Positions 20,541-30,148 of a stretch of DNA of 64,000 nucleotides are shown here, piece by piece. The translations under genes were made by a program, and so were the position numbers. The notes under the pieces are model-generated. The model was not told where the DNA came from. It made no database searches and saw only the letters and a program-made list of their open reading frames with translations. Source of the stretch: Paraburkholderia tropica (GTDB lineage: Bacteria; Pseudomonadota; Gammaproteobacteria; Burkholderiales; Burkholderiaceae); the NCBI RefSeq assembly GCF_900109265.1, contig NZ_FNZM01000005.1, forward strand, positions 366,836 to 430,835. The letters run 5' to 3'. The number at the start of each line of letters is the position of its first letter. Positions within the stretch are counted from its first letter, which is position 1.

Positions 20541-21758
20541 TCAGATGCCCAGCCGCCGCAACACCTTCGGCGCGGCGAACGCCACCAGCGCGGCGCACAG
20601 CGCGACTACCGACAGGCCCACGGTGAGATTCGTCACCTGCGTAATGCCGCCGATCACCACCGGCCCGAACAGCAGCCCGAAGTACGCGATGCCCGCGACG
20701 TGCGCGAGCCCTTCGGCCGCGTGGATGCCCTTCACGCGCGCGGCCGCCGCGAACAGCACCGGCATCATGTTCGCGAGGCCGAGACCCATCAGCGTGAAAC
20801 CCGTGAGCGCGGTGAACGAGAACGGCAGCAGCAGTGCGCCGATCATCCCCGCGCAGGCGAGCGACGCGCTCACCATCACGAGCTGCGGTGCGCCGAAGCG
20901 CGCGCGCACGGCGTCGCCGGCGAAGCGCGCCACGGCCATGCCGCCCGAGAACGCGGCGTAGGCGGCGCTCGCGAGCGCGGGCGTCGACAGCACGACGTCG
21001 CGCATATAGACAGTCGCCCAGTCGTACATCGCGCCTTCGGCGATCAGCGCGATCAGCGCGATCGCGCCGAGCGCCCACAATGCGGGCGTGCGCCAGCGAT
21101 TGCCGGTTTTAGCGTGCTCGCCGTGCGCGGCATGCGGCACGTGCGGCAGCACCGCCGGACACGACACGGCCAGCACCAGCGCGGCCAGCGCCGAAGCGAG
21201 CAGCAGATGCAGCGCGGGCGCCATGCCGCGCGCGAGCAGCGCGCCGCCGATCGCCGCGCCGGCCATGCCGCCCAGACTGAACATGCCGTGCAGCCCCGAC
21301 ATGATCGGCTTGCCGACCGCTTCCTCGACGGCGCTCGCCTCGGCGTTCATGGCGACGTCGAGCGTGGCCATGCCGATGCCGAACGCCGCGAGCACGACGA
21401 TCAGCATCCAGTAGTACGGCACGACGAGGATCAGCGCGCCGCAGACGCTCATCGTGATGCCGCCCGCGAAGCAGGCGCGGCGCGAGCCGACGCGCGCGAT
21501 CCAGGTGCCGATCGACGTCATCGCGGCAATCGAGCCGCCCGCCACCGCGAACAGCGCGTACGAGAGCATGGCCGCGTTCAGGTGGAACTTGTCGCGCACG
21601 GTCGGCACGTGCACGCCCCACGAGGCATACATCATCCCGGCGACGAAGAAGAGCGCCATCGTCGCGATGCGGGCGCGGTGACGCCGGGCGGCGGGCAGGG
21701 CGCGATGGACGGCGGCGGGCTGCGCGTCGAGCGCGGGATCGGAGGCGTGGTTGGACAC
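20541..21758 (-). CDS. MFS transporter, YbjJ-like
   Basis: This protein of about 405 residues has 12 predicted membrane segments. The stretch MNAEASAVEEAVGKPIMSGL near residue 136 is typical of the YbjJ/FucP-like MFS branch, whose substrates are unassigned. The frame starts with a GTG at 21758; an internal ATG at residue 34 would still keep every membrane segment. It is oriented toward the livK terminator and looks monocistronic. Confidence 0.85.
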   Translation of the reverse strand: MSNHASDPALDAQPAAVHRALPAARRHRARIATMALFFVAGMMYASWGVHVPTVRDKFHLNAAMLSYALFAVAGGSIAAMTSIGTWIARVGSRRACFAGGITMSVCGALILVVPYYWMLIVVLAAFGIGMATLDVAMNAEASAVEEAVGKPIMSGLHGMFSLGGMAGAAIGGALLARGMAPALHLLLASALAALVLAVSCPAVLPHVPHAAHGEHAKTGNRWRTPALWALGAIALIALIAEGAMYDWATVYMRDVVLSTPALASAAYAAFSGGMAVARFAGDAVRARFGAPQLVMVSASLACAGMIGALLLPFSFTALTGFTLMGLGLANMMPVLFAAAARVKGIHAAEGLAHVAGIAYFGLLFGPVVIGGITQVTNLTVGLSVVALCAALVAFAAPKVLRRLGI

Positions 21759-22028
21759 TGGGAAATTCCGGCGAAGGATGGCGGCTGGATATAAGCGAAG
21801 CGGCGGCTGTGGTGGCGGAAATCAGCGAAAGCGGACGGCGGCGGCCCGGATCGATGTCGGCCAGGCCGGGCGAATAAGCTGTCTGAAAGCCAGGCGACGA
21901 TTTTAGCCAACGCGCGCGCAGGCTGCTCGCCGCGCCGCGGCCTGCTCTAATAGTGGCATCGCGGAATGCGGGTTTGCCGCCGCCGGCCTGCTTCGCTTCC
22001 GCCGTTTCCATCGCCCGAGGACGCTGCC

Positions 22029-22703
22029 GTGAAGATTCCCGCCCATGCCCCGCTGCATCTGCTGCATCAGGTGTCCGTCGGCGCGCTCGCCACGCACGCG
22101 CGCGAGCCGCACGGCTTCCCGTATCCGACGCTGCTGCCGTTCGCTGTCGACACGGAGCACCGGCCCGTGATTCTCGTGAGCCGGCTTGCCGAGCACACGC
22201 GCAACCTGCAGGGCGATCCGCGCGCCGGGTTGCTCATCGCGCAGACGGGCGCGCGCGGCGAGGACGTGCTGAACGCCCCGCGCATGACGCTGCTCGGTCT
22301 TTTCGAGCCCACCGACGCCGACGCGCACTCGCCGCTCGCGCGCCGCTACCTGCGCTATCAGCCCGACGCGGCGCGCTATCTCGAACTCGGCGACTTTACG
22401 TTCTGGGTGATGCACGTCGAGCGCCTGCGCTATATCGGCGGTTTCGGCGCGATGGGCTGGCTCGACGGCAACGATATCGACGACCTCGATCCGCTGGACG
22501 CCGGCGAGGAAGATGCGCTGATCGCGGCCTTCGAGGCGAATCCCGCGCGCCGCGCCGGACTGGAGTTACTGGGCGTGGACCGCTATGGCGCCGATCTCGC
22601 GCTAGACGGACAGCGTGCGCGCTTCGTTTTCGAGGAGCCGCAGGCCGATACGCCATCCTTGCATGCCGTGCTAATCGACTGCATTGAGCGCCACGCTATC
22701 TGA
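22029..22703 (+). CDS. HugZ/pyridoxamine-phosphate-oxidase-like FMN-binding protein with DUF2470
   Basis: This 224-residue protein has a split-barrel FMN-binding domain (GALATHAREPHGFPYPTLLP near 17) followed by a DUF2470-type C-terminal domain (YGADLALDGQRARFVFEEP, then IDCIERH). In HugZ this pairing supports haem degradation; close relatives in proteobacteria are otherwise uncharacterised. The GTG at 22029 has GAGG upstream and leads directly into the domain, while the longer frame from 21966 adds a poorly conserved segment. No haem-uptake genes lie nearby, so the haem role is only a possibility. Confidence 0.82.
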   Translation: MKIPAHAPLHLLHQVSVGALATHAREPHGFPYPTLLPFAVDTEHRPVILVSRLAEHTRNLQGDPRAGLLIAQTGARGEDVLNAPRMTLLGLFEPTDADAHSPLARRYLRYQPDAARYLELGDFTFWVMHVERLRYIGGFGAMGWLDGNDIDDLDPLDAGEEDALIAAFEANPARRAGLELLGVDRYGADLALDGQRARFVFEEPQADTPSLHAVLIDCIERHAI

Positions 22704-23110
22704 ATAATCCCTCTAACTGGATGCCGCCATCTGTGGGATTTTCTCGATTGTTGCGATGCGCCATTCCCTGATAAATGACGCATCGCATGCAAAGTTCTCA
22801 TCGCATGAAATGTTTTGCGAATTCTTACCAATTAATTTTCATAAGTTGCCAGTTGTGAGAATCGGATTTATCTGGAAAAAGCGGCATTCAGTAAAAATAC
22901 TGATTTGCACGCAATGAAAGCGTCTTTATGACTTGCGGGGCTGCGGAACAGTTGGAAATCTGTTTTAATTATTTTTATTGCGCGCGCTTTTCCGGGGATT
23001 CGTTTCTGTGTTAATCTCGCCACCAATTTCCGAGGCGAATCATCTGTCAATCGGCATACTGGCGCAAGATCGGTAGCCATTATCAACGAACCATCAAGGC
23101 ACCTTTACTC
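22704..23110. other. AT-rich region upstream of the H-NS gene
   Basis: These 407 bases are visibly the most AT-rich in the window and carry no gene. A TGT-TAATCT extended -10 at 23009-23017 with TTTTCC 17 bp before TTAATC is a possible promoter. H-NS proteins bind AT-rich curved DNA and commonly regulate their own genes, so this is a probable autoregulatory target. Confidence 0.5.
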
Positions 23111-23419
23111 ATGTCGTCATACAAGGAACTTCTCGCACAGCGAGAGAAGCTGGAGCAGCAGATTGAAGAGGCGAAGGCGCGTGAATATGCCGAAGTCCTC
23201 GACGAGATCAAGCAGAAAATGGCCGACTACGGCATCACGCTCGCCGAACTCGGCGGCGGCCGTGCAGCCGGCAAGGCCGCCAAGCAGGCCAGCCGCTCGC
23301 GCGCCAGCGTCGCGCCGAAGTATCGCGACCCCGAGAGCGGCAGCACGTGGTCGGGCCGTGGCAAGCCGCCGCGCTGGATCGCGGGCAAGGATCGCGAGAA
23401 ATTCCTGATCCAGAAGTAA
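23111..23419 (+). CDS. H-NS family nucleoid-associated protein (BpH3/Bv3F type)
   Basis: This 102-residue protein has an N-terminal coiled coil (SYKELLAQREKLEQQIEEAK) for oligomerisation, a basic Ala/Arg linker at about 57-76, and the C-terminal DNA-binding loop STWSGRGKPPRWI ending in AGKDREKFLI. This layout is that of the short H-NS proteins of beta-proteobacteria, which silence horizontally acquired AT-rich DNA. It is transcribed alone and followed by a strong terminator. Confidence 0.95.
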   Translation: MSSYKELLAQREKLEQQIEEAKAREYAEVLDEIKQKMADYGITLAELGGGRAAGKAAKQASRSRASVAPKYRDPESGSTWSGRGKPPRWIAGKDREKFLIQK

Positions 23420-23467
23420 ATCGCCAGACAGTGTTTGCCAGGCGGACCTCAAATGTCCGTCCAGCAG

Positions 23468-23508
23468 AAAAGCCGCGCAGTCACGGGGAAATGACGCGCG
23501 GCTTTTTT
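23468..23508 (+). terminator. Rho-independent terminator of the H-NS gene
   Basis: AAAAGCCGCGC and GCGCGGCTTTTTT pair around a 14-nt loop, about 50 bases after the stop. The remaining bases to 23760 are AT-rich, hold no gene, and must carry the promoter of the CDF gene. Confidence 0.92.
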
Positions 23509-23760
23509 GCGTCCGCATTTTGCGATCTATTGCGTCTACCTTACGTATTCTTACGTTCGGATGCCATATTCTGTTTCCCCAATCGGCCGTCGCGGCGGAT
23601 TAAGCCAGGCCGTTTTGAACCGGCTCTTCGGGTTCATATTTGAATGCGAATGCGACGCTTTCTCGTAGTCGCCTGATTTAAAAGAAGATTCCAGGGTTAT
23701 CTACAATTAGGGACGGCGTGGCCATTACAATCGGGATATTGTGACCTCGCTGCCCTGAGC

Positions 23761-24906
23761 ATGGCTTCCTCTGTCGCCGAGACGTTTTCCGATAAACAGC
23801 GCGTGGCGCGCAAGACCACGCTGGTCAGTGTCGCCGTGAATGCGGTGCTGGTCGTGCTGCAAATCGTCGTGGGTGTGATTGCGCATTCGCAGGCATTGAT
23901 CGCGGACGGCGTGCATTCGCTTTCCGATCTGGTCTCCGATTTCGTCGTACTTATCGCCAATCGCCATAGCGGCGCAAAACCGGACGCCGATCACAATTAC
24001 GGCCACAGCCGTTATGAAACCGTTGCTTCATTATTTCTCGGCGCCATATTGATTACGGTCGGCGTGGGTATGCTCGCGCGCGCCGGCACCCGCATCGCGA
24101 ATCTCGACGATATTCCGCCCGTCCATGCCAGCGCGCTCGCCGTGGCCGTGCTCGTGCTGATGTCGAAGGAAGGGCTGTTCCGCTACATGCTGCGCGAAGC
24201 CCAGCGCGTGCGTTCGGCCATGCTGATCGCCAACGCGTGGCATGCGCGCTCGGACGCCGCTTCGTCGCTGGTGGTGGCGCTCGGCATCGTCGGCAGCTTG
24301 ATGGGCGTGCGGCTGCTCGACCCGATCGCGGCGGCCATCGTCGGCTTCATGGTCGCGCGCATGGGCTGGGTGTTCGGCTGGGATGCGTTGCAGGATCTCT
24401 CCGACCGCGCGCTCGACGAAGCCGCCGCGGCCGATCTGCGCGCGCTGCTGCTCTCCACGCCGGGCGTGCTCGACGTGCACGAAATGCGTACGCGCAAAAC
24501 CGGCGACCTCGCGCTGGTCGACGCGCACATCCTCGTCGATCCGCTGATCTCGGTGTCCGAGGGGCATTACATCGCCGAGATGGCGCGCGAGCGCGTGCTC
24601 ACCGATGCACGCGTGCTCGACGCGCTGATCCACGTCGATCCCGAGGACGACATGCTCGCGCGCTCGGTCGCGAGCCTGCCGCCGCGCGACCGCGTGGCCG
24701 CGGCGCTGCGCGAGGCGCTCGCGGCGCGCGGCGTGCAGGTGGAATCGGTGACCTTGCATTACCTGAGCACCGGCCTGGAAATTCAGGCCGTGCTTGCGCC
24801 GGGCGGCAACCCGCGCGCGCTCGAGGCCGTCGATCTCGACGCGCTCAGGCGCGAACTCGGCGCGAGCCGGCTCGAGGCGGTAAAGTCGCTCGCCGCGCAC
24901 ACCTGA
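23761..24906 (+). CDS. Cation diffusion facilitator (CDF) metal exporter
   Basis: This 381-residue protein has six hydrophobic segments in the first 215 residues. The metal-site motifs are ADGVHSLSDLVSDF in segment 2 and the H-x3-D motif in WHARSDAASS in segment 5. That H/D arrangement is typical of Zn/Fe/Mn-type CDF proteins. The C-terminal cytoplasmic ferredoxin-like domain starts near 225, and a further 80 residues form a second such domain, making it longer than FieF (300). It exports divalent metal by proton exchange; the metal cannot be fixed from sequence. Confidence 0.93.
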   Translation: MASSVAETFSDKQRVARKTTLVSVAVNAVLVVLQIVVGVIAHSQALIADGVHSLSDLVSDFVVLIANRHSGAKPDADHNYGHSRYETVASLFLGAILITVGVGMLARAGTRIANLDDIPPVHASALAVAVLVLMSKEGLFRYMLREAQRVRSAMLIANAWHARSDAASSLVVALGIVGSLMGVRLLDPIAAAIVGFMVARMGWVFGWDALQDLSDRALDEAAAADLRALLLSTPGVLDVHEMRTRKTGDLALVDAHILVDPLISVSEGHYIAEMARERVLTDARVLDALIHVDPEDDMLARSVASLPPRDRVAAALREALAARGVQVESVTLHYLSTGLEIQAVLAPGGNPRALEAVDLDALRRELGASRLEAVKSLAAHT

Positions 24907-24948
24907 CGCCGAAGCGCTCGTCTGCGCCTCAGGTGCGCGCGAGTGCGC

Positions 24949-25419
24949 TTAAAGCGGCAACTGCGTATCGAACTTGATTTCGCGCAGCACGACGCTTGTG
25001 CGCACCTGGGCGACCGCGGGGATGCGGAAGATGCGCTCGTGCAGGAAGGTGTCGTAGGACTTGATGTCGGGCGCGACGATCTTGAGGATGTAATCCGACT
25101 CGCCCGTGGTGCTGTAGCACTCCGTCACCTCGGGGCAGGTGGCGATCTCGCGCTCAAACGCTTCGACGCCGCCTTCCGTGTGACGCGTGAGGTGGATATG
25201 CGCGAGCGCGCAGACATGCAGGCCGAGCTTCTCGCGATCGAGCAGCGCCGTGTAGCGCTGGATCACGCCCGACTGCTCCATGTCCTTGATGCGGCGCCAG
25301 CACGGCGTGCTGGACAGGCCCACTTGATCGGAGATTTCCTGCACCGAACGGCGCGCGTCGAGCTGCAGCAGGCGCAGGATCTTCTGGGAGAAGGTATCGA
25401 GTGTCAAATGCGCCTCCAT
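24949..25419 (-). CDS. Lrp/AsnC-family transcriptional regulator
   Basis: This 156-residue protein has the Lrp winged-helix (SQKILRLLQLDARRSVQEIS, then VGLSSTPCWRRIKDMEQSGVI) and a RAM effector domain with TGESDYILKI. The ATG at 25419 is chosen because the HTH starts immediately after it; the longer frame from 25473 adds 18 unlikely residues. It is convergent with the CDF gene and lies downstream of the exonuclease gene, separated by 90 bp. Its regulon is unknown. Confidence 0.93.
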   Translation of the reverse strand: MEAHLTLDTFSQKILRLLQLDARRSVQEISDQVGLSSTPCWRRIKDMEQSGVIQRYTALLDREKLGLHVCALAHIHLTRHTEGGVEAFEREIATCPEVTECYSTTGESDYILKIVAPDIKSYDTFLHERIFRIPAVAQVRTSVVLREIKFDTQLPL

Positions 25420-25509
25420 GTGCGTCGCCGGATTCCCAAATGGTAGAGGCCGGGAAAACGAAACGCAATGCAAACCACAGATGACGAGGGAATTTCCCTA
25501 ACTTAACGC

Positions 25510-26130
25510 TCAGACGGCGGTATTTTGCCTTGAGGCGGTACCTTCTTCGGCGGCGGCGGCCTGCTGCGCGCGCAGGTCGGCGAGCATGTTGCAGAACAGG
25601 GCGCCTTGCTCGATGGCGTCGTCGAGCGCGACGTGCGTGTGCGGGTGATCGTCGAACCAGTGCTTCGGAAAACGCGGCTTGATGCACTTGCGGTACGGCA
25701 GGCCCGTCATCGCGAAGGCCAGCGTCTTGATGTCGAGCGCCGACCACGAGAACGGGCAGCGGCCCGCAAAGCGCATCATGTACCAGAACATGAAGGTGAA
25801 ATCGAAGCCCGCGGGCATCGCCACGAACACGGGCTTGCCGGGCAGCTTTTCCACCCATTCGACGTAGGCGACCAGCGCGGCGGCCGGGTCCTGCAGATCG
25901 GTGCGGCACGCGGCCCACGCCTCGGGCTGGGTTTCCCACCATGCGGCCTGCACCGGATGCGGCGCCGCGCCGTCGAGCGTGGCGAGATTCGCCGAGAACG
26001 TGGCGATCAGGCGCTTGTCGGCCGTGTAGGCCGCCGACGCAAAACTCAGCATCGAATGGGGACCGGGGATCGGACCGTCGGCCTCCACATCGGTGCTGAC
26101 GTAAATTTCCTCTATGGCTGCTTGATTCAT
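25510..26130 (-). CDS. DEDD-type 3'-5' exonuclease family protein
   Basis: This 206-residue protein keeps the DnaQ-fold acidic residues: the first D-x-E in [11 protein letters not shown] near residue 15, a middle Asp in [13 protein letters not shown], and the last in [11 protein letters not shown]. Spacing and size match small stand-alone exonucleases. It may degrade small RNA or DNA; the family member is not identified. The upstream part of the frame to 26997 is a shadow of the hydrolase gene. Confidence 0.82.
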   Translation of the reverse strand: MNQAAIEEIYVSTDVEADGPIPGPHSMLSFASAAYTADKRLIATFSANLATLDGAAPHPVQAAWWETQPEAWAACRTDLQDPAAALVAYVEWVEKLPGKPVFVAMPAGFDFTFMFWYMMRFAGRCPFSWSALDIKTLAFAMTGLPYRKCIKPRFPKHWFDDHPHTHVALDDAIEQGALFCNMLADLRAQQAAAAEEGTASRQNTAV

Positions 26131-26198
26131 TGCTTCGCCTGGTTGATTCAATCTGTCTGGTGCTGGGTTCGCAGCGCTTGGCCCGACATCAGCCCACT

Positions 26199-26867
26199 TC
26201 AGCCCCACTGCGCCTGGCCCGTTGCGCCGGGTACGCCGTCCGCGACATACGGGTTCGAGCGGCGCTCCTCGCCGAAGGTCGAGACCGGTCCGTGGCCCGG
26301 CACGAACGTGACGTCGTCGCCGAGCGGCCAGAGCTTTTCGCGGATCGAGCGGATCAGGTCGGCGTGATTGCCGCGCGGGAAGTCGGTGCGGCCGATCGAC
26401 CCGGCGAACAGCACGTCGCCGACCAGCGCGAGCCGGTGCGCGCGGCTGAAGAACACCACGTGGCCCGGCGTGTGCCCGGGGCAGTGATAGACCTCCATCG
26501 CTTCGTCGCCGAAACGCACGGTGTCGCCGTCGACGAGCCAGCGATCCGGCTCGAACGCCTGCGCATGGCCGAAGCCGAAGCGCACGCTCTGCTGTGGCAA
26601 CTGCTCGATCCAGAACCGTTCGTCTTCCTGCGGACCTTCGATGGGCACGCCGAACTTCTCGGCCAGCGCCTTCGCGCCCGCGCAGTGATCGACGTGGCCA
26701 TGCGTGAGCAGGACTTTTTCGAGCTGCACGCCCTGGTTCGCGATCTCGGCTTCGATGCGGTCGAGGTCGCCGCCGGGATCGACGACGGCGGCGCGGTTCG
26801 TCGCTTCGCAGACAAGCAGCGAGCAGTTTTGCTGGAACGGCGTGACGGGAATCAGCGTGACTTTCAT
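26199..26867 (-). CDS. Metallo-beta-lactamase-fold hydrolase, GloC/YcbL-like
   Basis: This 222-residue protein carries the binuclear metal motif THGHVDH (55-61) and further ligands in HCPGHTPGH and the terminal PGHGP. Proteins of this size with [17 protein letters not shown] are type II glyoxalases that hydrolyse S-lactoylglutathione to lactate and glutathione. Persulfide dioxygenase is a weaker alternative. It is 68 bp upstream of the exonuclease gene on the same strand, so cotranscription is likely. Confidence 0.88.
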   Translation of the reverse strand: MKVTLIPVTPFQQNCSLLVCEATNRAAVVDPGGDLDRIEAEIANQGVQLEKVLLTHGHVDHCAGAKALAEKFGVPIEGPQEDERFWIEQLPQQSVRFGFGHAQAFEPDRWLVDGDTVRFGDEAMEVYHCPGHTPGHVVFFSRAHRLALVGDVLFAGSIGRTDFPRGNHADLIRSIREKLWPLGDDVTFVPGHGPVSTFGEERRSNPYVADGVPGATGQAQWG

Positions 26868-27671
26868 GCGCTAACGCGGGGACGGAAATGTTGTTGGGAC
26901 GGCGGGGCGCATCGAGGCGGGCTGCGGACGGGATCGTCCACGTCCACGACGTCAGGAAACGTCGCGAGCGAACCGCGGCCGCCTCGGCGCCGGCCAAAGA
27001 TTCGATTGTACCGGCGCGCAGGGAGCGCCGCCCGAGGCGCGCAGCGATCGGCTGAATCCCTTGTCAGACAAGGGATCGAGGTGAGTAGGGTGATCGTCCT
27101 TTATTACATCAATGGTGAGAAATGGTCAGGATTTCTATGGGAAACGGATGACAAGAATAAGTTTTAGGTATAATGCGACCCATCACGCACGTTCTACGTG
27201 CATTCACTGGGCGATGTGACCCGCGGTAAAAAATGGGTCGCGATGCATCGCCGTCAAGCAGTGCCGTCCGTCGAGGCTCGCCCAACAGGCTGCCTTACAA
27301 GACGGCAAATCAGGTGTCGATCCGTTCGGCACCGCACGTCTTGCCCAGCCAGGTGCCACGCGCCTGCCACGGTCTTGCTGCCGTGACGCTGGGTGGGGCC
27401 TACGCCGCCGTTCCTGTGCGCCGTGTTGTTCCGGCGTGCCTGAATGCAGCCCATCGCGTTCGATGGCGGCATGTGGGGTCTGGTCAGGCTGCCGGGGACA
27501 GGTTGCGCCAGACGTGAAAGAAAACCAGCGGTAGCGGCTCAGGAGCTGCATCCGGGTATCGGCTTTCGTCCGCATTTCGCGGGCGGGGAGTCCTTTTACC
27601 TGCGACCGCCGAGGCTATCCGGCAACGCGCAACCAAGGCGCGGGACGGCCTTGAAACGTGATGACTAGCTT
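26868..27671. other. 804 bp gene-free structured region before rlpA
   Basis: The left part to about 27060 is GC-rich, then an AT-rich island runs to 27175 and ends in a consensus -10. After it come many inverted repeats: GCACG/CGTGC (27187-27201), GCCGTC/GACGGC around 27264-27306, GGCACC/GGTGCC around 27328-27357, CACGG/CCGTG, and a long-range CTGGGC/GCCCAG pair. No frame encodes a family-like protein. It is either a roughly 490 nt leader of rlpA or a separate structured RNA. Confidence 0.5.
27148..27174 (+). promoter_or_regulatory. Candidate strong promoter with consensus TATAAT
   Basis: TATAAT (27169-27174) is preceded by ATGACA (27148-27153), an almost consensus -35 but with a short 15 bp spacer. 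Transcription would start near 27181 and run toward rlpA, 490 bases away. Confidence 0.55.
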
Positions 27672-28283
27672 ATGAAATTCGGACTTTCTCGACGACGATT
27701 CGGGAGTCTCGCAGCCGTGTCCGTGCTGGCCGGTTGTGCCATGCCGCCGGGTCCGCAAGACCAGGCGCAGGGCAACGCGCTCAGCACCAAGGACGCGCAC
27801 ACCGCGTTTGCCACGCCGCAGAGCTACGGCTCCGCGCTGGCCGCGCTGCCGGCTTCGGGCGCGAACAACGACAAGTCGCTCGCCGACGCCCAGCCGATCG
27901 ACAGCGACAGCCCGGACGTCGGCTCGTTCCACCAGACGGGCCGCGCCTCGTGGTACGGCCGCGCGTTCCACGGTCGCAAGACCGCGAGCGGCGAGCGCTT
28001 CAATATGGAAGCGCTGACCGCCGCGCACCGCACGCTGCCGCTCGGCGCGTACGTGCGCGTGAGCGTGCCCTCGACCTCGAAGTGGGTCGTGGTGAAGATC
28101 AACGACCGTGGCCCGTACGCTCGCGGCCGCGTGATCGACCTGTCGTACGCGGCGGCGAAGATGCTCGGCCTGCAGCACGCGGGCACCGCCAAGGTGAACA
28201 TCGAAGGCCTCTCGCGTCAGGAAGCGAAGGTCGCGCAGGCGGAAATGCTGGCCGCCAACTCGAACTCGGGCAGCGACCGCTGA
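27672..28283 (+). CDS. rlpA: RlpA-family septal lipoprotein
   Basis: This 203-residue lipoprotein precursor has the lipobox VLAGC with Cys22. A Pro/Ala/Ser-rich linker leads to the double-psi beta-barrel at about 88-180 (RASWYGRAFHGRKTASGE, KINDRGPYARGRVIDLSYAA). The barrel contains the conserved His and Asp of the lytic transglycosylase seen in Pseudomonas RlpA, which cuts naked glycan at the septum. The C-terminal SPOR domain of long RlpA forms is absent, so localisation must differ. A terminator follows at 28391. Confidence 0.92.
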   Translation: MKFGLSRRRFGSLAAVSVLAGCAMPPGPQDQAQGNALSTKDAHTAFATPQSYGSALAALPASGANNDKSLADAQPIDSDSPDVGSFHQTGRASWYGRAFHGRKTASGERFNMEALTAAHRTLPLGAYVRVSVPSTSKWVVVKINDRGPYARGRVIDLSYAAAKMLGLQHAGTAKVNIEGLSRQEAKVAQAEMLAANSNSGSDR

Positions 28284-28390
28284 TCGGCTGAGCGGATCGT
28301 CCGCTGATTCGACCGTGTTGGCGCGTGGCGCGCACCGGTCGAGATCCGTACCGATCCGCAGATTGATTCGGGCCGAACCCCGGCAAAACA

Positions 28391-28431
28391 CGAAGGGCCG
28401 CACGCTGACGCGTTGCGGCCCTTTCGTTTTT
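28391..28431 (+). terminator. Rho-independent terminator of rlpA
   Basis: GAAGGGCCGCACGC...GCGTTGCGGCCCTTTC pairs and ends in TTTTT, about 108 bases after the rlpA stop. It lies between convergent genes and may also slow rsmI transcripts. Confidence 0.85.
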
Positions 28432-28481
28432 CAGGCCACGAGCGCCCAGGCGGACGCGCGCAGCCGTGTGGCGATGACGGC

Positions 28482-29399
28482 TCAGTCCGGCTCGCCGCCT
28501 TCTTCGTCCTCTTCCCCGCCTTCATGCTTCAGTTCGAGCGCCCGCGCGTAAAGCGTGTTGCGCGAAGCGCCCGTGAGCGCCGCCGCGAGCTTCGCCGCGC
28601 CCTTCACCGGCACTTCCTGCAAGAGCACGCGCAGCAGCGCGTCGTGATTTTCGTCGCCCGACGTCTGCGCGGGCGCGCCTTCCACCACCAGCACGAACTC
28701 GCCGCGTTGACGATTCGCATCCTCGGCCAGCCACGTTGGCCCTTCGGCCAGGGTGCCGCGCCACAGCGCTTCATGTAGCTTGGTCAACTCGCGGGCGATC
28801 AGGATGCGGCGCGCGGGACCGAACGCATCGGCGAGCGCCTGCACCGTCTCCACGATTCGGTGCGGCGCTTCGTAGAACACCATCGCGTGCGCATGCGCGG
28901 CGAGCGGCTGCAACGCGCTCGCGCGCTGCTTCGCCTTGGGCGGCAGGAAACCGAGAAACGTGAACGTGGAGACCCAGTCGCCGGCCACGCTCAGCGCGGT
29001 CGCGAGCGCGCTGGCGCCCGGCATCGGCACGACCTGGAAGCCGGCTTCGCGCACGGCGTCCACGAGTTTCGCGCCCGGGTCGGAAATGCCGGGCGTGCCG
29101 GCGTCGGACACGCAGGCCACGCGTTCGCCCGCCCGCAGATGCTCGATCACGCGCTGCGCGGCTTCGCGCTCGTTGTGTTCGTGCACGGCGATCATCGGTT
29201 TCGAGATGCCGTAGCGCGCGAGCAGTTGGCCCGTGTTGCGCGTGTCCTCGGCGGCGATGCGATCGGCGAGCCCGAGCACGTGCAGCGCGCGCAGCGTGAT
29301 GTCGGCGGTGTTGCCGATCGGCGTCGCCACGACATAAAGCGTGGCGGCGGGATAGTGCTGGGCCTGGGCGAGTTCGAAGGGGGACGAGAGGGACGTCAT
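28482..29399 (-). CDS. rsmI: 16S rRNA 2'-O-ribose C1402 methyltransferase
   Basis: This 305-residue SAM-dependent enzyme has the tetrapyrrole-methylase fold: [10 protein letters not shown] (21-30), [12 protein letters not shown], and the SAM loop [12 protein letters not shown] (98-109). RsmI methylates the ribose of C1402 in the decoding centre of 16S rRNA. The C-terminal tail is Glu/Asp-rich ([11 protein letters not shown]). The ATG at 29399 is favoured; upstream residues are shadows. It is divergent from yraN, with only 37 bp between the starts, the arrangement known from E. coli yraL-yraM-yraN. Confidence 0.95.
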   Translation of the reverse strand: MTSLSSPFELAQAQHYPAATLYVVATPIGNTADITLRALHVLGLADRIAAEDTRNTGQLLARYGISKPMIAVHEHNEREAAQRVIEHLRAGERVACVSDAGTPGISDPGAKLVDAVREAGFQVVPMPGASALATALSVAGDWVSTFTFLGFLPPKAKQRASALQPLAAHAHAMVFYEAPHRIVETVQALADAFGPARRILIARELTKLHEALWRGTLAEGPTWLAEDANRQRGEFVLVVEGAPAQTSGDENHDALLRVLLQEVPVKGAAKLAAALTGASRNTLYARALELKHEGGEEDEEGGEPD

Positions 29400-29436
29400 G
29401 ACACGGAACGCGCGAACGCAAGCAAAGAGGCCGACA

Positions 29437-29955
29437 TTGTGCCATGTGGGGCCGGCCGCGACGCCGCATCGGGCGGATCGCGGCGGTGCACGGGATGAAC
29501 GCGAGGACGAAGGCGGAGGCGAAGGCAGGAGCGACAACTTTTCCACACGGGCGCGGTCGAACGCCGGAACGCGTGCGGGCGAATGCCGCACGCGTCGCGA
29601 GATCGGCGCGCGTTTCGAACAGCACGCGCTCGTCTATCTGCAACGTCAGCGACTGGTGCTGGTGGCGCGCAACGTGCATTGCCGCGGCGGCGAACTCGAC
29701 CTCGTGATGCGCGATCGCGACGGCACGCTGGTGTTCGTCGAGGTACGCGCCCGCGCGCGGCGCGGCTACGGCGGCGCGGCGGCGAGCGTCGGCTGGCACA
29801 AGCGGCAACGTCTGCTGCTCGCGGCGCGCGACTTTCTCGCGGCGCGCGCGCAGGCGCTCGAAGCGATGCCGGGCGCGTGCCGCTTCGATCTGGTGACGTT
29901 CGAAGGCGGCCGGCTCACCTGGCTGCGCGATGCATTTCGCGCCGACGACGAATGA
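29437..29955 (+). CDS. yraN: UPF0102 (YraN) nuclease-like protein
   Basis: This protein has the YraN core [33 protein letters not shown] and [14 protein letters not shown], which resembles a Holliday-junction-resolvase-type nuclease fold with E-D-ExR acidic residues. Function in the cell is not established. I propose the TTG at 29437 (AGAGG seven bases upstream), giving 172 residues; the ATG at 29398 would overlap the rsmI start codon on the other strand. Residues 1-50 are a variable Arg-rich extension. Confidence 0.85.
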   Translation: MCHVGPAATPHRADRGGARDEREDEGGGEGRSDNFSTRARSNAGTRAGECRTRREIGARFEQHALVYLQRQRLVLVARNVHCRGGELDLVMRDRDGTLVFVEVRARARRGYGGAAASVGWHKRQRLLLAARDFLAARAQALEAMPGACRFDLVTFEGGRLTWLRDAFRADDE

Positions 29956-30148
29956 GCGTCTGCATGCCAGCATTGCCGCTTCACTCGTAAGCAGGTGAAA
30001 AAAGGCGCGAAAGAAGCGATAAAACGCGCGAAAATCGCGCGCAGAGAAAAAGAACGCCGGAAGACAACGCGCGCGATTGCGCTAAACTTGCGGCACGCCG
30101 CGACCCAGCGGAATTTTCGCGATACCCGCAGTACAGATTAGAGAGTCG

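Noticed and set aside
27175..27241. Closing stem GCGACCCA/TGGGTCGC as the end stem of an RNA
   Set aside because: The left arm starts immediately after the -10 box, so it would lie partly before the expected transcript start; not counted as RNA structure.
27204..27575. 123-codon minus-strand frame in the structured region
   Set aside because: Its translation is Arg/Gln/His-rich without family-like sequence, and the DNA is explained better by inverted repeats.
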